Assembly (NCBI RefSeq): GCF_900458895.1
Contig: NZ_LR962863.1
Location: forward strand, 1,612,001-1,676,000
Length of the DNA: 64,000 nt
Source of the DNA: Staphylococcus schleiferi
Lineage (GTDB): Bacteria > Bacillota > Bacilli > Staphylococcales > Staphylococcaceae
Direction: 5' to 3'
Under the pieces are notes generated by a model. It was not told the origin of the DNA. It made no database searches and saw only the letters and a list, made by a program, of their open reading frames with translations. Within the stretch, counting starts at the first letter, position 1. Each line of letters opens with the position of its first letter. The position numbers were made by a program, and so were the translations under genes. Of this stretch, positions 61,003-64,000 are shown piece after piece.

Positions 61003-64000
61003 TTATTTTGAGTCCTCCTTTATCACTTCATCTATAGTATTCAAATTCACACTGACTAAACGGGAAACACCCATTTCTTGCATCGTCACACCGTAAAGAC
61101 GGTCACACATTTCCATTGTGCCTTTACGATGGGTAATGACGATAAACTGTGTTTCCTTTGATAACGTTCTTAAATACGATGCATAGCGCATCACATTGGC
61201 TTCGTCTAATGCCGCTTCGACTTCATCAAGAATAACAAACGGCGCGGATCTAACTTTCAAGATTGCAAATAATAAAGCAATTGCACTTAGAGCTCTTTCA
61301 CCGCCACTTAAAAGCGAGAGATGCTGTAATTTTTTGCCTGGCGGTTGGACTTTGATTTCGACGCCAGCAGTTAAATAATCTTTTTCAGTCAAAGTTAATT
61401 CTGCTTGTCCTCCGCCAAACAAGGACTTAAACACCTCAGCAAAATGGTCTTGAATCGCATGAAATGTTGTACTAAAACGGTCAGAAACCTCGACATCCAT
61501 TTCTTGAATAATTTGCTCTAACGTTGATTTCGCATCACGTAAGTCGTTTCTTTGCTCAGAAAGGAACGTGTAACGCGCTTCGACCTCTTCATATTGTTCA
61601 ATAGCATTCAGATTGACTGGCCCCAGTTCATCGATTGACATTTGTGTTAATTTCACTTTTTGACGTAATGCCTCAATCTCTTCAGGTTGACTTGGGTACG
61701 TTGCGGCTGCATGTTCATAAGTCATGTGATATTTTTCGTCTAAATGTTTTAACGCATGATCAATGAGTACGTCTAGTCGTGATTGGGCAGATTTAATGTC
61801 TTGATATTGACTCTCGATATCCAGTAAGTTTTGATGCGTGTCTTCTAATGCTTTTTCATTCGATTCTATTAAATCTTCTGTATCTTGACGTGTATGTCTT
61901 AGCTCATTTTGTTGATTTAAATCTGCTTGCTTTTCTTGTTGTTTTTGCGTGATTTGCGCTTGAATATTTTCTAAAATCGAACTGTCATTCACCTCATCAG
62001 AGTTTATGACTGCTAATTGATCAAGTAATTTTTGCTGATGCGCGTCGATGTCATGTTGTTCTTTATTATAACGTTTGAGATGCTGTTGCTGCGTCGTTAA
62101 ACGTTCTTTAATAACGGCTAAGTCAGATTGGTATTGATGCAATTGTTGCTGAAGTTGTGTCGTCTGTACTTTACCTTCTTTATTTTTTTCAGTCATTGCT
62201 TTAATTTGTGCATCTAAAGCATTGAGTTCTTTTTCAATCTCATCTTTCCGCTTTTGCTTAGCAACTAATGTCGCTTCACTTTTATCTGCTTGATAACCGT
62301 CATTTTTTTCAAATTCAAATTCTTCATGCTCATTTTTCAAACGCTGCTCTATTTCAGTATAGCGATCAATCGCTAATGCTAAATCATGTAATTCGCGTTT
62401 CAACTGATTGTATTGTTGTTGTACCTCTACATAACGTTGACTCAAATCATCTTGCTCTTTTTTTCTTTTTTGGCAAGCTTGTTCGAGCGCCTGTGTTTGT
62501 GCAACATATTGTTTGAGTTGTGCTTGCAAACGGTTCAGCTCATCTTTTTGCCCTAATATCGTTTGGCGTTGCTGTGTACCACCACCTGTCATAGAGCCAC
62601 CAGGATTAACAATTTCGCCTTCTAACGTGACGATACGCGTTTTATATTGAATTGCCCGTGCAATTTCATTCGCATGTTTTAACGTATCTACAATCAAGGT
62701 TCGACCTAATAAATTGTCGATGATATGTCGATACTGCGCGTCAACTTGCACTGCATCACTAGCAATAGTAATAAATCCCGCTTGCTGTTCCGCAATACGT
62801 ACGAGTGACACATCAAGCTTTTTCCCTTTAATGACAGATAAGGGTAAAAATGTAGCACGACCTAGTCTTTTTGTTTTTAAATAATTAATGGCTTCACGTG
62901 CGGCACGTTCATCAGTAACAATGACATGTTGTGTCGTTGCGCCCAAAGCTGTTTCAATGGCAGTCGTATATTCGTTAGAAACATTGATTTGTTGGGCAAC
63001 AGCACCATGGATGCCAGTCAATTGATTTTTAGCTTGTAAAACTGCTTTAACTCCTTGATAAAAATGGCTAAAATCTTCTTCACGTATTTTCATACTTTCA
63101 ATTCGTGATTTTAGCTTATCATTATATCGATAAGCCTGATACAACCTTGATTCATCATCTTTTTGATTTTGTTGAATTTGAGCTAATTCATTTTCGAATT
63201 GCTCACTTTGTTGCTGCACCGCTTGCATTCGTTGTTGCTTGTCATGACGTTGCTGACTCATGGTTTCAATTTGATGTTGCGCCTCTTTTAGCTGATTATA
63301 AGCTTCAGTCAAACGTGAATCTAGGCGAGATTGCTTCACTTTATGTTCATCAATCGTACGCGTTAGAAAGCGAATATCATTATTAACGTCCGCTTGTTCC
63401 GTCATTAATTGATAGTAAGTATCTTTACTTTGCTCTAATGTTTCTTCAATGGACTCATCCGATTGATATAACTGGTCCTCTAACTTTTGGATATGATGAT
63501 TAAGCGTTTTACGTTTTTCTTTCAAATCTGAAATCGTTCTTTCTACTGCTTGCATATCTTTTTCAAGTTGCGCCTGTTGACGCTCTAACGCAGCTTGTTC
63601 TTCTTCAATGCGTGCGTTGGCTTGAGACTGATTCTTTTGTCTTTCTTCAATCAATTGATATTGACCCGACAACTTTTCAACTTGCTCAGTAGATTCAATC
63701 AATTTTTGGTTAACCTTTTCAAGTTGTTGATCGATTTCATAACGCTTCCCTTTAGCGGTCTGAATCATATGCGTAATTTTAGATTTTTTTTTGCGCGATT
63801 TTAGCTTGGGTGCTCTTTAATTCATTTAAGGTCGCATCATGCGTTTCGATTTGTTTTTGATAAGACTGAATATCGTGAACAGTGACTCTAATATCACTTT
63901 GTTCTAATGTTTGACTGAGTTGCAAATATTCTTTTGCGATTGACGCTTCTTCTTTTAAAGGTTCTACTCTACCTTCTAAGTCATACAAAATATCTTCAAC
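61003..64000 (-). CDS. smc: Chromosome segregation protein SMC, frameshifted and partial
   Basis: The C-terminal and middle parts of SMC (about 925 codons in the frame from 63768 to 61003) plus about 70 codons of the N-terminal coiled coil in another frame (64000-63779). SMC with ScpA/B condenses and segregates the chromosome. The hinge is at about 63070-62800 (V-K-A-V-L-Q-A-K-N-Q-L-T-G-I-H-G-A-V) and the ATPase tail has L-S-G-G-E-R-A and the Walker B aspartate V-I-L-D-E-V-E. The first frame stops at TAA (63779-63781) just after a run of nine A (minus strand; plus T at 63784-63792). With eight A the frame would continue in register with family sequence. The ATPase head with Walker A lies off the right edge. 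Confidence 0.93.
63784..63792 (-). other. A9 homopolymer causing the smc frameshift
   Basis: Plus-strand T9 reads A9 on the coding strand: CAA then seven A, then TC and TAA. With A8 the codons would run Gln-Lys-Lys-Ser-Lys-Ile-Thr-His-Met, restoring the downstream frame. Either a base-calling length error, a real mutation, or a contingency or slippage site. Confidence 0.85.

Overview
This is a low-GC Gram-positive chromosome segment, almost certainly from a Staphylococcus. The evidence is the gene content and order (smc-ftsY-ylxM-ffh-rpsP-rimM-trmD-rplS ... rbgA-rnhB-sucCD-dprA-topA-trmFO-xerC-hslVU-codY-rpsB-tsf-pyrH-frr-uppS-cdsA-dxr-rseP-proS-polC-rimP-nusA-ylxR-ylxQ-infB-rbfA-truB-ribF-rpsO-pnp-rnjB-ftsK-GntR-ymfFHI-ymfK-rodZ-pgsA), strong AGGAGG ribosome-binding sites and A/T-rich spacers. 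I know this order from S. aureus. Species cannot be fixed from the window alone. Nearly everything is on the minus strand, so genes read from high to low coordinates.

Region by region: 64000-55478 holds SRP/secretion and ribosome-maturation genes (smc, ftsY, ylxM, ffh, rpsP, rimM, trmD, rplS). 55477-53230 is an accessory gap with staphylococcal intergenic repeats and an IS110-family element. 53229-47628 is a plus-strand cassette of a GtrA/GtcA-like flippase and two tandem YfhO-type GT-C membrane proteins, probably for lipoteichoic-acid or similar cell-envelope glycosylation. 47358-41359 holds rbgA, rnhB, two small genes, sucCD and a damaged dprA. 41258-34085 is topA-trmFO-xerC-hslVU-codY. 33920-24518 runs from rpsB through isoprenoid and phospholipid genes to proS. 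24314-10301 is the polC/nusA/infB translation-transcription cluster ending in ribF, rpsO and pnp. 9930-1 holds RNase J2, the FtsK/SpoIIIE translocase, the GntR/M16/SDR/YmfK/RodZ cluster and the start of pgsA.

Most of the window is conserved core genome. The points that stand out are: (i) smc is frameshifted at a run of nine A residues; (ii) dprA has lost its C-terminal segment through an amber codon plus a one-base insertion; (iii) the IS110 transposase has an ATC codon where ATG is expected, and is preceded by a structured non-coding region that is a candidate bridge RNA; (iv) the GtrA-YfhO-YfhO cassette is an unusual tandem arrangement beside the insertion sequence; (v) a CcpA cre-like site sits inside a near-consensus sucC promoter; (vi) the tsf-pyrH spacer contains competing inverted repeats that look like an attenuator. 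No tRNA, rRNA or CRISPR array was seen. Comparisons with family lengths and with S. aureus come from general knowledge, not from a search.
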